From Tepidimonas sediminis (GTDB taxonomy: Bacteria > Pseudomonadota > Gammaproteobacteria > Burkholderiales > Burkholderiaceae_C), in the NCBI RefSeq assembly GCF_007556605.1, contig NZ_VJND01000002.1:62001-126000 (forward strand): a stretch of 64,000 nucleotides of DNA, written 5' to 3'. Below the pieces are notes generated by a model. The model had not been told where the DNA came from, made no database searches, and worked only from the letters and a program-made list of their open reading frames with translations. Both the position numbers and the translations under genes were made by a program. Positions 54,399 through 63,628 of the stretch are shown piece after piece. Numbering within the stretch: position 1 is the first letter of the stretch; every line of letters begins with the position of its first letter.

Positions 54399-55914
54399 CG
54401 TCCTGCGGGTGCAAGGGGGCGTCCAGACGGATGCGGGTGCCGCGGCCGGGTGCGGTGTCCAGGTGCAGCCGGCCCTTGAGCGTGCGTGCGCGTTCCTGCA
54501 GGCTGACCAGGCCGAGCCGGCGGCCGCCGCCGGCGCGCGCCGGCTCCAGCCCGACGCCGTCGTCGGCCACCTCCAGCGTCAGCCAGCCGGACGCGCCGCG
54601 GCGCAGCGTCACCTCGACACGGTGCGCGCGCGCGTGCCGCGCCACGTTGTTGAGGCACTCGCGCAGCATGCCGGTGATGAGGCTGGCGCGCCACGGCTCC
54701 GGCTCCGGCAGGTCGGGCTCCAGCCGCAGGTGCACCGCCAGCCCGTGCAGCCAGCGCTCGCGGTACTCCTGCACCACCTGCTCGACGGCGCCGGCCAGAC
54801 CCAGCGCCGCAGCGGTCGGGCGCAGCCGTCGCGCCAGGTCGCGCAGGCGCTGGTGCGCCTCGTCGATCGCACGCAGCCAGTCGGGGGTCGGGTCGGCCAC
54901 GCCACAGGCCGGCGCCTGCTGCGCCAGGCAGCGCTGCGCCGCCTCGATCTGCCAGCGCAGCCCGGTCAGGATCTGGCCGACCTCGTCGTGCAGCGCGGCG
55001 GCGATCTGCAGCCGCTCGCGCTGGCGCGCCTCCTCCTCGTGGCGTACCCAGCGGCGTGTCTGCTCGCGCGTGCGCACGAGTTCGTCGATGTCGATCAGCG
55101 CGCCGTCCAGCACCAGCGCGTCGGTGCCGGTGGTGGCCGGCGCCGCACGCCGCCACGCCAGCGACAGCCGCACCCAGCGCTGCAGGCCGCCGGGCTGCTG
55201 CAGCCGCAGCTGCGCGCGGCACGGCTGGCCGGGCTGGGCGCGGCGCAGGTCGGCGATCAGGCGGCGCAGCCACGGCCGGTCCGGCCGCAGCACCAGCCAC
55301 CGCAGCGCCAGCAGGCTGCGCAGCCGGCTGAAAGCGTGGCCGGTCAGCTCCACGAACACCTCGTTGTGGGTCAGCTGCCGCGTGCGCAGGTGCAGCGTGA
55401 ACCAGGCGATGCCGGCCAGGTCCTGCACCAGCGCCAGGTGGCTGCTGCGCTCCTCCAGCGCACCGTGCGCCTCCACCTCGGCGCTGACGTCGCGGCTCAT
55501 CGTCAGCAGCCCGGTGATGGTGCGCCCGCCGCCGTCTGCGTACAGCGGCACGCCGACGAAGTCGATCCACACCCAGTGGCCGTCGCGGTGGCGCAGCCGC
55601 AGCCGGCTCTTGACGGTGGCGCCGCGCAGCATCGGCTCGTGCATGCGCCGGCGCACCGCCGGCTCGTCGTCGGGATGGACGAACTCGTAAGGGTTGCGGC
55701 CGAGCAGCTCGGAGGGCCGCCAGCCCAGCAGCGCGGTGATCTGCGGGCTGACCAGGCGGTAGGTGCCCTGCGGATCGTGCCAAGCGTACACGTCCGGCAG
55801 GTGCGGCAGGGTGCGCGCGATCAGGCGCGGCAGGATCTCGTCGGCGGCGTTCAAGGCGGCGGACTCGACGGCGGTCGAGGCGTCGATGATACGCAGCACG
55901 GCCGCGCTCCGCAT
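54382..55914 (-). CDS. PAS-domain sensor histidine kinase (HisKA_3)
   Basis: Cytoplasmic kinase of 510 residues. A first PAS domain (about 25-145) has TYRLVSPQITALLGWRPSELLG and the PAC-like RHRDGHWVWIDFVGVPL; a second PAS-like region covers about 155-280. The dimerisation domain holds the phosphorylated His 309 in AALHDEVGQILTGLRW, followed by the HATPase N box ECLNNVARHA and the G boxes VADDGVGLEP and RRLGLVSLQERA. No transmembrane helix is seen, so the signal is probably internal. It overlaps its NarL-type partner by 17 bases. Confidence 0.94.
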   Translation of the reverse strand: MRSAAVLRIIDASTAVESAALNAADEILPRLIARTLPHLPDVYAWHDPQGTYRLVSPQITALLGWRPSELLGRNPYEFVHPDDEPAVRRRMHEPMLRGATVKSRLRLRHRDGHWVWIDFVGVPLYADGGGRTITGLLTMSRDVSAEVEAHGALEERSSHLALVQDLAGIAWFTLHLRTRQLTHNEVFVELTGHAFSRLRSLLALRWLVLRPDRPWLRRLIADLRRAQPGQPCRAQLRLQQPGGLQRWVRLSLAWRRAAPATTGTDALVLDGALIDIDELVRTREQTRRWVRHEEEARQRERLQIAAALHDEVGQILTGLRWQIEAAQRCLAQQAPACGVADPTPDWLRAIDEAHQRLRDLARRLRPTAAALGLAGAVEQVVQEYRERWLHGLAVHLRLEPDLPEPEPWRASLITGMLRECLNNVARHARAHRVEVTLRRGASGWLTLEVADDGVGLEPARAGGGRRLGLVSLQERARTLKGRLHLDTAPGRGTRIRLDAPLHPQDDEPIP

Positions 55915-55933
55915 CGCCGCCCGCCGTCGCCCG

Positions 55934-57625
55934 TCAGGCCGCTGCCCCGGCCGGCAGCGCCGACCAGCCCGGCTGGCGCGCCAGCGCCGGCCGCGCGGGC
56001 CGCGCCGCGGCAGGCCGTCCGCCGCTGCGCGGCGGCTGTGCGTGGGCAGCCGGCGCCGCGGCGGCCAGCCCGTCGGGCAGGCGGAAACGCTGCACCATCT
56101 CGCTCAGGCGCTGTGCCTGCTCGTGCAGGCTCTCGCACGCGGCCGAGGTTTCCTCCACCAGCGCCGCGTTCTGCTGCGTCACCTGGTCCAGCTGCATCAC
56201 CGCCTGACCGACCTGGTCGATGCCCTCGGCCTGCTCGCGGCTGGCGTGGGCGATGTCGGCGATCAGGCCGCTGATGCGCTTGACCTCCTCGACGATCTCG
56301 CCGACCGACACGCCGGCCTGCTGCACCAGCGCCGAGCCGGCCTCCACCTCCTGCAGGCTGGTCTCGATCAGGCCCTTGATCTCCTTGGCGGCCTGGGCGC
56401 TGCGCTGCGCCAGCGCGCGCACCTCGCCCGCCACCACCACAAAGCCGCGGCCGGCCTCGCCGGCGCGTGCGGCCTCCACCGCGGCGTTGAGCGCCAGGAT
56501 GTTGGTCTGGAACGCGATGCCGTCGATGACAGCGGTGATCTCGCCGATGCGCCGCGCGCTGCCGGTGATGGCCTCCATGCGGCGCACGACGTCGGTCATG
56601 AGGCGCCCGCCCTGCTCGGCGGCCTGGCGCGCCTCCTCGACGCGGTGCGTCGCCTGCGCGGCGCTTTCGGCGTTCTGGCGCACGGTGGCGGTGAGCTGCT
56701 CCATGCTGGCCGCCGTTTCCTCCAGGCTCGAGGCCTGCGTCTCGGTGCGGCCGCTCAGGTCGTGCGTGGCCTCGGCGATCTGGCGGCTGGTGGCGGCCAC
56801 CGCCTCGGCCTGCGCGCGCACCTCCAGCACCACCTCGCGCAGGCGCTGCTGCATTTGGCTCAGCGAGGCCAGCACGCTGGCGTGGTCACCGGTGCGCAGC
56901 GCCAGCTCGGTGCGCAGGTCGCAGTCGGCCACGCGCCGCGCCACCGCCTGCGCCTGCGCCGGCTCGCCGCCCAGCAGGCCCAGCAGCCAGCGCGTCAGCC
57001 ACGCCGCCACGCCCAGCGCCGCGGCCAGCGCCAGCGCGCCCAGCGCCCCCAGCAGCACCAGCAGGCCGTGCACGCGCTCCTCCACCGCGGTGGCAGCCGC
57101 GGCCAGTGCCTCGTCCTCGCCCTCGATCAGGCGCTCGAAGGCGTCCAGGTAGCGTTCCTGCGGCGCGAGCATCTCGCCCTTGAGCAGGTCGACCGCCTCG
57201 CTCAGACGGCCGGCCTCGACGTGGTCGAGGAAGCGCTGCTGCAGCGGCAGGTAGGCGTCTCGCGCCATCCGGGCCTGTTGGAGCAGCGCCTCTACTTCCG
57301 GACCCAGATTCAATTCGCGCAGACGGTCCAGCTGCACGCTGTTGCGGGCGCGCGCGGCCTCGAGCCGCCCTTGCGCGGCGCGCAGGCGGTCGGCATCCCC
57401 GTTGGCCAGCGCCATGTCGCGCATCGCCAGCGCGACGTCGTTCATCGCGTCGCGGCTCTGTTGGGCCAGTTGCACGGCGCGCACATGCACGTTCAGCGAC
57501 TGCTGCAGGTCGCGTTCGGTGGCCCACAGGCCCCAGGCGCCGGCGCCGGCCACGGCCAGCAGCAGCGCCACCAGGGTGCCCATGCCCAGCATCAGCCGGG
57601 CGGCGGTGGTCAGGTTGGCGAACAT
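55934..57625 (-). CDS. Methyl-accepting chemotaxis protein
   Basis: Chemoreceptor of 563 residues with membrane segments at about 11-33 and 188-212, a periplasmic four-helix-bundle type sensor between, then a signalling domain with the tip [23 protein letters not shown] (described from about 385) in which the usual FAVVAGEV is FVVVAGEV. The C terminus is a Pro/Ala/Arg-rich tail lacking the NWETF tether. An AGGAG ribosome site precedes the ATG at 57625. It lies 28 bases after the GGDEF/EAL gene and before the PAS kinase in one leftward run. Confidence 0.95.
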   Translation of the reverse strand: MFANLTTAARLMLGMGTLVALLLAVAGAGAWGLWATERDLQQSLNVHVRAVQLAQQSRDAMNDVALAMRDMALANGDADRLRAAQGRLEAARARNSVQLDRLRELNLGPEVEALLQQARMARDAYLPLQQRFLDHVEAGRLSEAVDLLKGEMLAPQERYLDAFERLIEGEDEALAAAATAVEERVHGLLVLLGALGALALAAALGVAAWLTRWLLGLLGGEPAQAQAVARRVADCDLRTELALRTGDHASVLASLSQMQQRLREVVLEVRAQAEAVAATSRQIAEATHDLSGRTETQASSLEETAASMEQLTATVRQNAESAAQATHRVEEARQAAEQGGRLMTDVVRRMEAITGSARRIGEITAVIDGIAFQTNILALNAAVEAARAGEAGRGFVVVAGEVRALAQRSAQAAKEIKGLIETSLQEVEAGSALVQQAGVSVGEIVEEVKRISGLIADIAHASREQAEGIDQVGQAVMQLDQVTQQNAALVEETSAACESLHEQAQRLSEMVQRFRLPDGLAAAAPAAHAQPPRSGGRPAAARPARPALARQPGWSALPAGAAA

Positions 57626-57653
57626 GGCAAGACTCCTGTCGTACACGAGGGCA

Positions 57654-59438
57654 TCACAAGGCGGGGGCGCTGGCGCGGCAAAGGGCGGCGTCGGCCAGCG
57701 TGCAGGTGGACGCCGCCGGGCAGCCCGGGGCGTCGTGGCGTGCGGCCGCGCGCGTGGCGCGCGGCAGCCAGTGCTCGGCGAATACGTGCGCATCCAGCGC
57801 GCGGCTGATGTGCCAGCCCTGCACGTGCTGGCAGCCCAGCGCGCGCAGGCGCTCGGCCTGGGCGGCGGTCTCGATGCCCTCGGCCACCACGTTCAGGCCG
57901 ATCACACCGGCCAGCCGCACGACGCTGTCCACGAGTGCCTGGCGGTAGGGGCAGTTCTCGATGCCGTCGACGAAGCGGCGGTCGATCTTGACCGCGTGCA
58001 GCGGCAACTCCGTCAGCGCCGACAGCGACGAGTAGCCGGTGCCGAAGTCGTCCAGCGCCAGCCGCACGCCCAGCTCGCGCAGGCGCTGCAGCGCCGCACG
58101 CGTGGCCGGATCGTCCAGCGGCTGCGACTCGGTGATCTCCAGGCACAGCGCCCCGGGCGGCACGTGGTGGTACTGCAGCGTCTCGCGCACCAGCGCCGGC
58201 AGGCTGGGGTCGAGCAGCTGCACGCGGCTGACGTTGACCGCCAGGTACCAGCCGGTGGCGCCGCGGCGGCGCCAGGCGGCCAGCTGCGCCACCGCCTGCT
58301 GCAGCACCCAGCGGCCCAGCGCCTCCATCAGGCCGCCCCCCTCGGCCACCGGGATGAACTCGGCCGGCGACACCGGCCCGTGTTGCGGGTGGTGCCAGCG
58401 CAGCAGCGCCTCGCAACCGACCAGCCGGCCGTCGTCCAGCGCCACCAGCGGCTGGTACTGCAGCGCCAGGCCGAGGCCATCCTGGCGCAACGTCGTCAGC
58501 AGCGCCTGGTGCAGCGCGTGCTGGCGCACCAGCAGCGCGCGGTGTTCGTCCTCGAACGGGGCGGCGTGGCCCGGTCCTTGGCGCTTGGCGTGCTGCAGCG
58601 CGGCGTCGGCGCGCGTCAGCCACTCGTGACCCGGCAACGGCCCGCTGGCGGCCAGCACCCAGCCGACGTTGCCCTGCAGGTGCAGCGTCAGGTCGCCCAC
58701 CCGCACCGGCTCCTGCAGGCAGGCCAGCAGCGCGGCGGCGGTCTGGTGCGCCGAGCCGTCGGTCTCGCAGCCGGGCAGCCACAGACCCAGCTCGTCGGAG
58801 CCGATGCGCACCACCGCCAGCGTGGCGCGCGCCACCGCCGGCGCGTCGGCGTACTCGCTGCGGTGGCGCCACTGCGCCGCCAGCCGGCGCAGCCGGTCGG
58901 CCACCGCGCGCACGACGGCGTCGCCGGCCGCGTGGCCGCAGGCGTCGTTGACGCGCTGGAAGTCATGCAGGTCCAGCACGAACAGCCCGCACGGCACGCC
59001 GGGGGCCAGGGTGTTGAGCCTGTCGATGCGCTCCACCAGCCCGCCGCGGTGCAGGCAGCCGGTCAGTGCGTCGCGCTGCGCCTGGCGCTGGGCGCGGTGG
59101 CGCTGGCGCAGCAGCGCGCGCTCGCGCGCCGCCGTGCGGCGCAGAAAGAAGCGCCAACCCAGCCCCAGCAGCGGCAGCGTGACCCCGCCCAGCAGCGCCG
59201 CTTCCAGCCACCACGGCGATTCGAGCCACGTCAGCCGCAGCGTCAGGTCCAGCACCATCGCCAGCAGCACGCTCAGCACGCTCCACAGCCCCCACCAGTA
59301 GAACCAGCCCACCAGCCGGCGGGGCCGCAGGCGGCCACGGACGGACGTCGGTGGGGCCGCCTCGATGTCGGGTGGCGTGGCGGCGGCCGGCAGGGCCGGA
59401 TCCCGGGCTGGCGCCCCATGCGCGATCGACATGTCCAC
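57654..59438 (-). CDS. Membrane GGDEF-EAL protein, degenerate cyclase
   Basis: Protein of 594 residues with two membrane helices near 37-90, then a GGDEF domain in which the active motif is GSDEL and no RxxD inhibitory site precedes it, so cyclase activity is unlikely. The EAL domain keeps [29 protein letters not shown] and EGIETA, consistent with an active c-di-GMP phosphodiesterase. The start is a GTG at 59438 with AAGGAGG five bases upstream; ATG at 59432 is an alternative. It is expressed in the same direction as the chemoreceptor downstream of it. Confidence 0.93.
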   Translation of the reverse strand: MDMSIAHGAPARDPALPAAATPPDIEAAPPTSVRGRLRPRRLVGWFYWWGLWSVLSVLLAMVLDLTLRLTWLESPWWLEAALLGGVTLPLLGLGWRFFLRRTAARERALLRQRHRAQRQAQRDALTGCLHRGGLVERIDRLNTLAPGVPCGLFVLDLHDFQRVNDACGHAAGDAVVRAVADRLRRLAAQWRHRSEYADAPAVARATLAVVRIGSDELGLWLPGCETDGSAHQTAAALLACLQEPVRVGDLTLHLQGNVGWVLAASGPLPGHEWLTRADAALQHAKRQGPGHAAPFEDEHRALLVRQHALHQALLTTLRQDGLGLALQYQPLVALDDGRLVGCEALLRWHHPQHGPVSPAEFIPVAEGGGLMEALGRWVLQQAVAQLAAWRRRGATGWYLAVNVSRVQLLDPSLPALVRETLQYHHVPPGALCLEITESQPLDDPATRAALQRLRELGVRLALDDFGTGYSSLSALTELPLHAVKIDRRFVDGIENCPYRQALVDSVVRLAGVIGLNVVAEGIETAAQAERLRALGCQHVQGWHISRALDAHVFAEHWLPRATRAAARHDAPGCPAASTCTLADAALCRASAPAL

Positions 59439-59589
59439 GACGCCCTCCTTGCAAGGCTGTTTGTCCTGGACAAATTGGACGCGACGACGACCCGCCCGTT
59501 CCGTCGTAAAAAGACCAAGTGGTGCAGTCGGGTTTGTCTGATTTTTCTGACGGCGCGGTGCCCGGTCGGCTGCCGGGATGCCTCGCCCT

Positions 59590-62583
59590 TCACTGCGGGG
59601 CGGCGTCTGCCCGCGCGCGCCGTACCCAGGCGGTGATGTTGACGTGGCTGACCACCGCGCCGTGCGTCTCGCCCGCCAGCGGGCGCACGTGCATCACGAA
59701 CCAGCGCTCCTCGTCCGGCGAGTGGCAGGGGTACTCCATCGTGAAATGGCTCAGCCGTCCCTCCAGCACGGCGCGCAGGCCTTCGCTGGCGCGGCGCGCG
59801 AAGTCGGCATCGGCCACGCCGGGGCCGACGCGGCAGACCTCCAGGTAGTTGGTGCCGGGGCCGCTGTGACGCAGTTCCGGGTCGCCATTGGCCTGCGCGA
59901 ATTGGCGCCAGGCCTGGTTGACCATCACGATGCGGCCGTGCTCGTCCAGCACCGCGACGTGCTCGGCCAGCGCGTCCAGGATGTCCTGCAGCCGGCTGGC
60001 CTCGTGGATCGAGGTGGTGTCGATGAAGCTGACCACCAGCCCGCGCGAGGCCGACGACGGGATGCGGTACGGCAGCATCTTGACCAGGTAATGGCGCCCG
60101 CCCGCGCCGGTGACGGACTTTTCCAGCGGCGTGCCGTTGTCCAGCGCCGCGCGCAGGTCGCGCATCAGGTCGGGATAGTCCAGCACGTGGTTGAGGTCCG
60201 ACAGCGGCCGGCCGATGTCGCTGTCGCGCAGGCGGAAGATGGCGCTGGCGTCGGGGCTGAAGCGGGTCAGGCGCAGCTCCTCGTCGACGAACACCGTGCC
60301 GGAGGCGACCACCTTGGCCAGGCTCTCCAGGTCGGCGTTGATGCGGTTGAGGATGTCGATCTTTTCCTGGTACTCGGCGTTGACGGTGTTGAGCTCCTCG
60401 TTGACCGACTGCAGCTCCTCGTTGGAGCTTTGCAGCTCCTCGTTGCTGGCCATCAGCTCCTCGTTGGTGGCCTGCAGTTCCTCGTTGGCGGTCTCCAGCT
60501 CCTCGATGGTGGCCTGCAGGCTTTCGCGCGTGGCGGCCAGCTCGTGCTCCAGCACCTCGATGCGCTCGGAGGTTTCGCTGGGCAGGTCGATGGTGGGGGG
60601 CTGCGCGCCGGCGGCGGCGTGCACCTCCTCGAACACCAGCAGCGTCAGGCGCTGGCCCTCGACCTCGCCGACCGGCCAGGCGCTCAACCGCACCAGGCGC
60701 GGCGGCCCGCCCGGCTCCAGCGGCAGGCGCACCGGATCGGCGCTGGCGCTGGCGTTCTCACGCGCCACCTTGAACAGCAGCGCCGCGGCCACCGGGATCA
60801 GCGGCTCCGGCAGGATGCGGCCGATCTCCAGGCTCGCCTCGCCTTCGCGCAGCTCCAGAAAGCGCTTGACGTCGCCGTAGAAGTGCAGCGGCTCGTGCCC
60901 GGCGTCGACCAGGATCGCCGGCGGCGGCGCAAAGGCCTTCAGCAACGTCTGGTAGCCCAGCTCCACCGCGCTGTGCGCGCCGCGGCCGCGCGGCGCGGCC
61001 GGGCGGCGGCTGTAGATCGGCGGCATGACCCCCACGCCCTTGCCCGCTCCCAGGTCCAGCGGCATGGTGGTGGGGCGCACCACCTGCCAGATCTTGTGGC
61101 GGGCGCTGAGCGTGCGAAAGTCCGTGTGCAGGTTGCCCAGCGACTCGCTGGAGCCGAGGAACAGGTAGCCGTTGGGCGCCAGCGCATACTGCAGCCGCCG
61201 CAGCACGCGCTCCTGCGCGTCGTTGCGGAAGTAGATCAGCGTGTTGCGGCACACGACCAGATCCATCTTGGTGAACGGCGGATCGGTCAGCAGGTTGTGG
61301 CGCGCGAACACGATGCACTGGCGCAGCTCGGTCTTGACGGTGTACTGGTTGCCGCGCTTGACGAAGAAGCGCTCCAGCTGCGCGGCCGAGATCTCGGCCA
61401 TGATCGATTCGGGGTAGGTGCCGGCAGCGGCGGTGTCGAGGTTGGTCTGGTCGACGTCGGTGGCGAAGATCTTCAGGTTCGGCCAGCGTTTGGCGGCCTC
61501 GAACGCCTCCAGGAACAGCATCGCCACCGAGTACGCCTCCTCGCCGGTGGAGACGCCCGCGCACCAGACGCGGATCGCCTCGCCGACGCCCTTGCCGTTG
61601 ACGATGGGCTCGATCACCTGCTTGCGCAGCGCGTCGAAGGCGTCGGCGTCGCGGAAGAAGCTGGTCACCGGGATCAGCAGCTCACGGCGCAGCGTCTGCA
61701 GCTCGTTGCGGTCCTGCGCCAGCAGGATGAGGTACGACTCCAGCGAGCCGATCTGCCGCACCGCCATGCGCCGCTCAATGCGCCGCGTGACGGTGCCCGG
61801 CTTGTAATCCTCGAAGTTGATGCCGCCGGCCTGCAGCAGCAGGTGCATGATGCCGGCCATGGCCGATTCCGGCCCGCTGGCGGTGTGCACCAGCGGCTGC
61901 AGCGCGTCGGCCGGCAGCGGCACCGGCTGGTTGGTGACGTGCGCGACGATGCGCTGCGCGATCTGCTCCACCGGCAGGATGGCGTCCACCAGGCCGGTGG
62001 CGATGACGCTGCGCGGCATGCCGTCGAACTTGGCGTTGTCCGGATCCTGCGCGATCAGCAGGCCGCCGGCCTCGTTGATGGTGCCGGCGCCGCGCGTGCC
62101 GTCCGATCCGGTGCCCGACAGGATCACGCCGACCGAGTGGTCGCCGTAGTGCGTGGCCAGCGACTGGAAGAAGACGTCGATGGGCAGCGTGAAGGCCCGG
62201 GGGCTCTTGGGCGTCAGGCGCAGGTGCGCGCCGTCCAGGTGCATGATCGCGCCGGGCGGGATCAGGTACACATGGTTGGCCCGGATCGGCATGTCGTCCT
62301 CGACCATGATGACCGGCATCGCCGTGTGCCGCGCCAGCAGGCTGGCCATCATGCTCTTGTGGTCCGGCGACAGGTGCTGGATGACGACGTAGGCCGCGCC
62401 GGTGTCGGGCGGCAGGGCGGCGAACAGCTTTTCCAGTGCATCCAGCCCGCCGGCCGAGGCGCCGATGGCGACGACGTAGAGGCGGTGTTCGTCGCGGGAC
62501 GGCGCAGCGGCGTCGTGATCGGCCGGCGCGGCCGGGCTGCTGGCGCGGCGTCCGGGTCGGCCGCGGCTGGCGCGCAGGTTCAT
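59590..62583 (-). CDS. CheB-CheR-PAS chemotaxis fusion protein
   Basis: Protein of 997 residues. The N-terminal CheB methylesterase domain has catalytic Ser 43 (GASAGG), His 70 (IQHLSPDH) and Asp 161 (GTGSDGTRG) but no receiver domain. CheR methyltransferase follows (about 235-500) with the SAM site VWCAGVSTGEEAYS. A long coiled coil (about 673-760) contains five NEEL heptad-like units, and two PAS domains end the protein. Such fusions act in dedicated or alternative receptor pathways. It has its own upstream gap of 81 bases and is 151 bases ahead of the GGDEF/EAL gene. Confidence 0.95.
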   Translation of the reverse strand: MNLRASRGRPGRRASSPAAPADHDAAAPSRDEHRLYVVAIGASAGGLDALEKLFAALPPDTGAAYVVIQHLSPDHKSMMASLLARHTAMPVIMVEDDMPIRANHVYLIPPGAIMHLDGAHLRLTPKSPRAFTLPIDVFFQSLATHYGDHSVGVILSGTGSDGTRGAGTINEAGGLLIAQDPDNAKFDGMPRSVIATGLVDAILPVEQIAQRIVAHVTNQPVPLPADALQPLVHTASGPESAMAGIMHLLLQAGGINFEDYKPGTVTRRIERRMAVRQIGSLESYLILLAQDRNELQTLRRELLIPVTSFFRDADAFDALRKQVIEPIVNGKGVGEAIRVWCAGVSTGEEAYSVAMLFLEAFEAAKRWPNLKIFATDVDQTNLDTAAAGTYPESIMAEISAAQLERFFVKRGNQYTVKTELRQCIVFARHNLLTDPPFTKMDLVVCRNTLIYFRNDAQERVLRRLQYALAPNGYLFLGSSESLGNLHTDFRTLSARHKIWQVVRPTTMPLDLGAGKGVGVMPPIYSRRPAAPRGRGAHSAVELGYQTLLKAFAPPPAILVDAGHEPLHFYGDVKRFLELREGEASLEIGRILPEPLIPVAAALLFKVARENASASADPVRLPLEPGGPPRLVRLSAWPVGEVEGQRLTLLVFEEVHAAAGAQPPTIDLPSETSERIEVLEHELAATRESLQATIEELETANEELQATNEELMASNEELQSSNEELQSVNEELNTVNAEYQEKIDILNRINADLESLAKVVASGTVFVDEELRLTRFSPDASAIFRLRDSDIGRPLSDLNHVLDYPDLMRDLRAALDNGTPLEKSVTGAGGRHYLVKMLPYRIPSSASRGLVVSFIDTTSIHEASRLQDILDALAEHVAVLDEHGRIVMVNQAWRQFAQANGDPELRHSGPGTNYLEVCRVGPGVADADFARRASEGLRAVLEGRLSHFTMEYPCHSPDEERWFVMHVRPLAGETHGAVVSHVNITAWVRRARADAAPQ
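60391..60516 (-). repeat. 21-bp in-frame repeat encoding a coiled coil
   Basis: Six units start at 60391, 60412, 60433, 60454, 60475 and 60496, each beginning with a form of CAGCTCCTCGTTGG on the plus strand. They encode the EELxxxN heptads of the CheB-CheR-PAS coiled coil. A multiple of three, the period would keep the frame if copies were gained or lost. Confidence 0.85.
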
Positions 62584-62664
62584 GGCTCAAGCCCTCCAGC
62601 CCTCATCCTAGCAAAGGGCCGCCGCATGCCGTGTCGTCTCGCGTCGAATGGGGAGATGCCGCGC

Positions 62665-63627
62665 TCAGCCGCCGTCGACCAGCACGTCGCCGTCCCGCCG
62701 CGCGGCGCCGCTGGCGCACAGGTCGTCGACCAGCGCCTGCAACCAGGCGTCGAACGGCGCGCCGCCGCCGTGGTGCGCGTGCAGCCGCACGAGCAGCGGC
62801 ACCTGCCGTGCCCACGCGTGCACCGCCGCCAGCGGCTGGCGCTGCCACTGCAGCAGCTTGAACTTCAGCAGCACCTTCAGCGCATGGCGGCGGTGGCGCG
62901 CGGGGTCGGCGGCCAACGCCTGCAGCCGCTGGCGCGCCAGCGCCAGCGCCGCCGCCACCGGGGCGGCCGGCCCGGCGCCGCCGTGCGCCGCGTCGCCGAA
63001 CGGGCTGCCGTGGCCGGGGATGACGACGCGCGGCGCCAGCCGCTCGATCAGATCCAGCGTCGCCGCCACGGCGTCGAAGCCGGGCTCCCCCTCCAGTTCC
63101 GGAAAGACGACGCCGAAGCCATGCTGCCACAGCGCATCGCCGCTGATCAGCGTGCGGCTGGCGGGCTCGAATAGCATCACGGCGTCCGGGTCGTGACCCG
63201 GGGCGGCGTGGATCTGCCACCCGCGGCCGGCCAGCGTCACCGTCGCGCCCGGGGTCAGCAGCGCGTCGAAGGTGAAGCGCGCGCAGTCCTGCCCGGTGGC
63301 GCGGTAGCTCAGGCGCGCCTCGTCCCACGCGCGCACGGCCTCGGCCTGCCCGGGCGGGATGGCGGTGCGCAGGCCGGGGTAGCGCGCCTGCAGCGCGGCG
63401 TTGCCGCCGCAGTGGTCGCTGTGCAGGTGGGTGTTGAGCAGCCGCTGCAGCGGCCGCCCGCCCAGCGCATGCTCCACCAGCGCCAGCGTCTGCGCGGCGT
63501 GGCTGACGTAGCCGCTGTCGACGAGCGCCGTGCCCTCCGGCCCCTCGCACAGCACGTTGTTGGCCGAGAGCCAGCCGCGCTCGAACACGCGCACGCCGGG
63601 GGGCAGGGCGGGGTGGTGGATGCTCAT
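62665..63627 (-). CDS. Metallo-beta-lactamase-fold hydrolase
   Basis: Protein of 320 residues with the zinc motif NTHLHSDHCGG (His 67, His 69, Asp 71, His 72), a further ligand His in APGHDPDAVML, Asp in LISGDALW and His in VIPGHGSPFG. There is no signal peptide, and a C-terminal extension of about 90 residues follows the core, as in RNase Z-independent glyoxalase II-like hydrolases that act on thioesters or lactones. The substrate is unknown. It starts one base after the end of the diguanylate cyclase gene in the same direction. Confidence 0.9.
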   Translation of the reverse strand: MSIHHPALPPGVRVFERGWLSANNVLCEGPEGTALVDSGYVSHAAQTLALVEHALGGRPLQRLLNTHLHSDHCGGNAALQARYPGLRTAIPPGQAEAVRAWDEARLSYRATGQDCARFTFDALLTPGATVTLAGRGWQIHAAPGHDPDAVMLFEPASRTLISGDALWQHGFGVVFPELEGEPGFDAVAATLDLIERLAPRVVIPGHGSPFGDAAHGGAGPAAPVAAALALARQRLQALAADPARHRRHALKVLLKFKLLQWQRQPLAAVHAWARQVPLLVRLHAHHGGGAPFDAWLQALVDDLCASGAARRDGDVLVDGG

Positions 63628-63628
63628 G

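Noticed and set aside
59578-63174. 1198-codon plus-strand frame opposite the CheB-CheR-PAS gene
   Set aside because: Low-complexity antisense translation; the minus strand holds intact catalytic motifs throughout.
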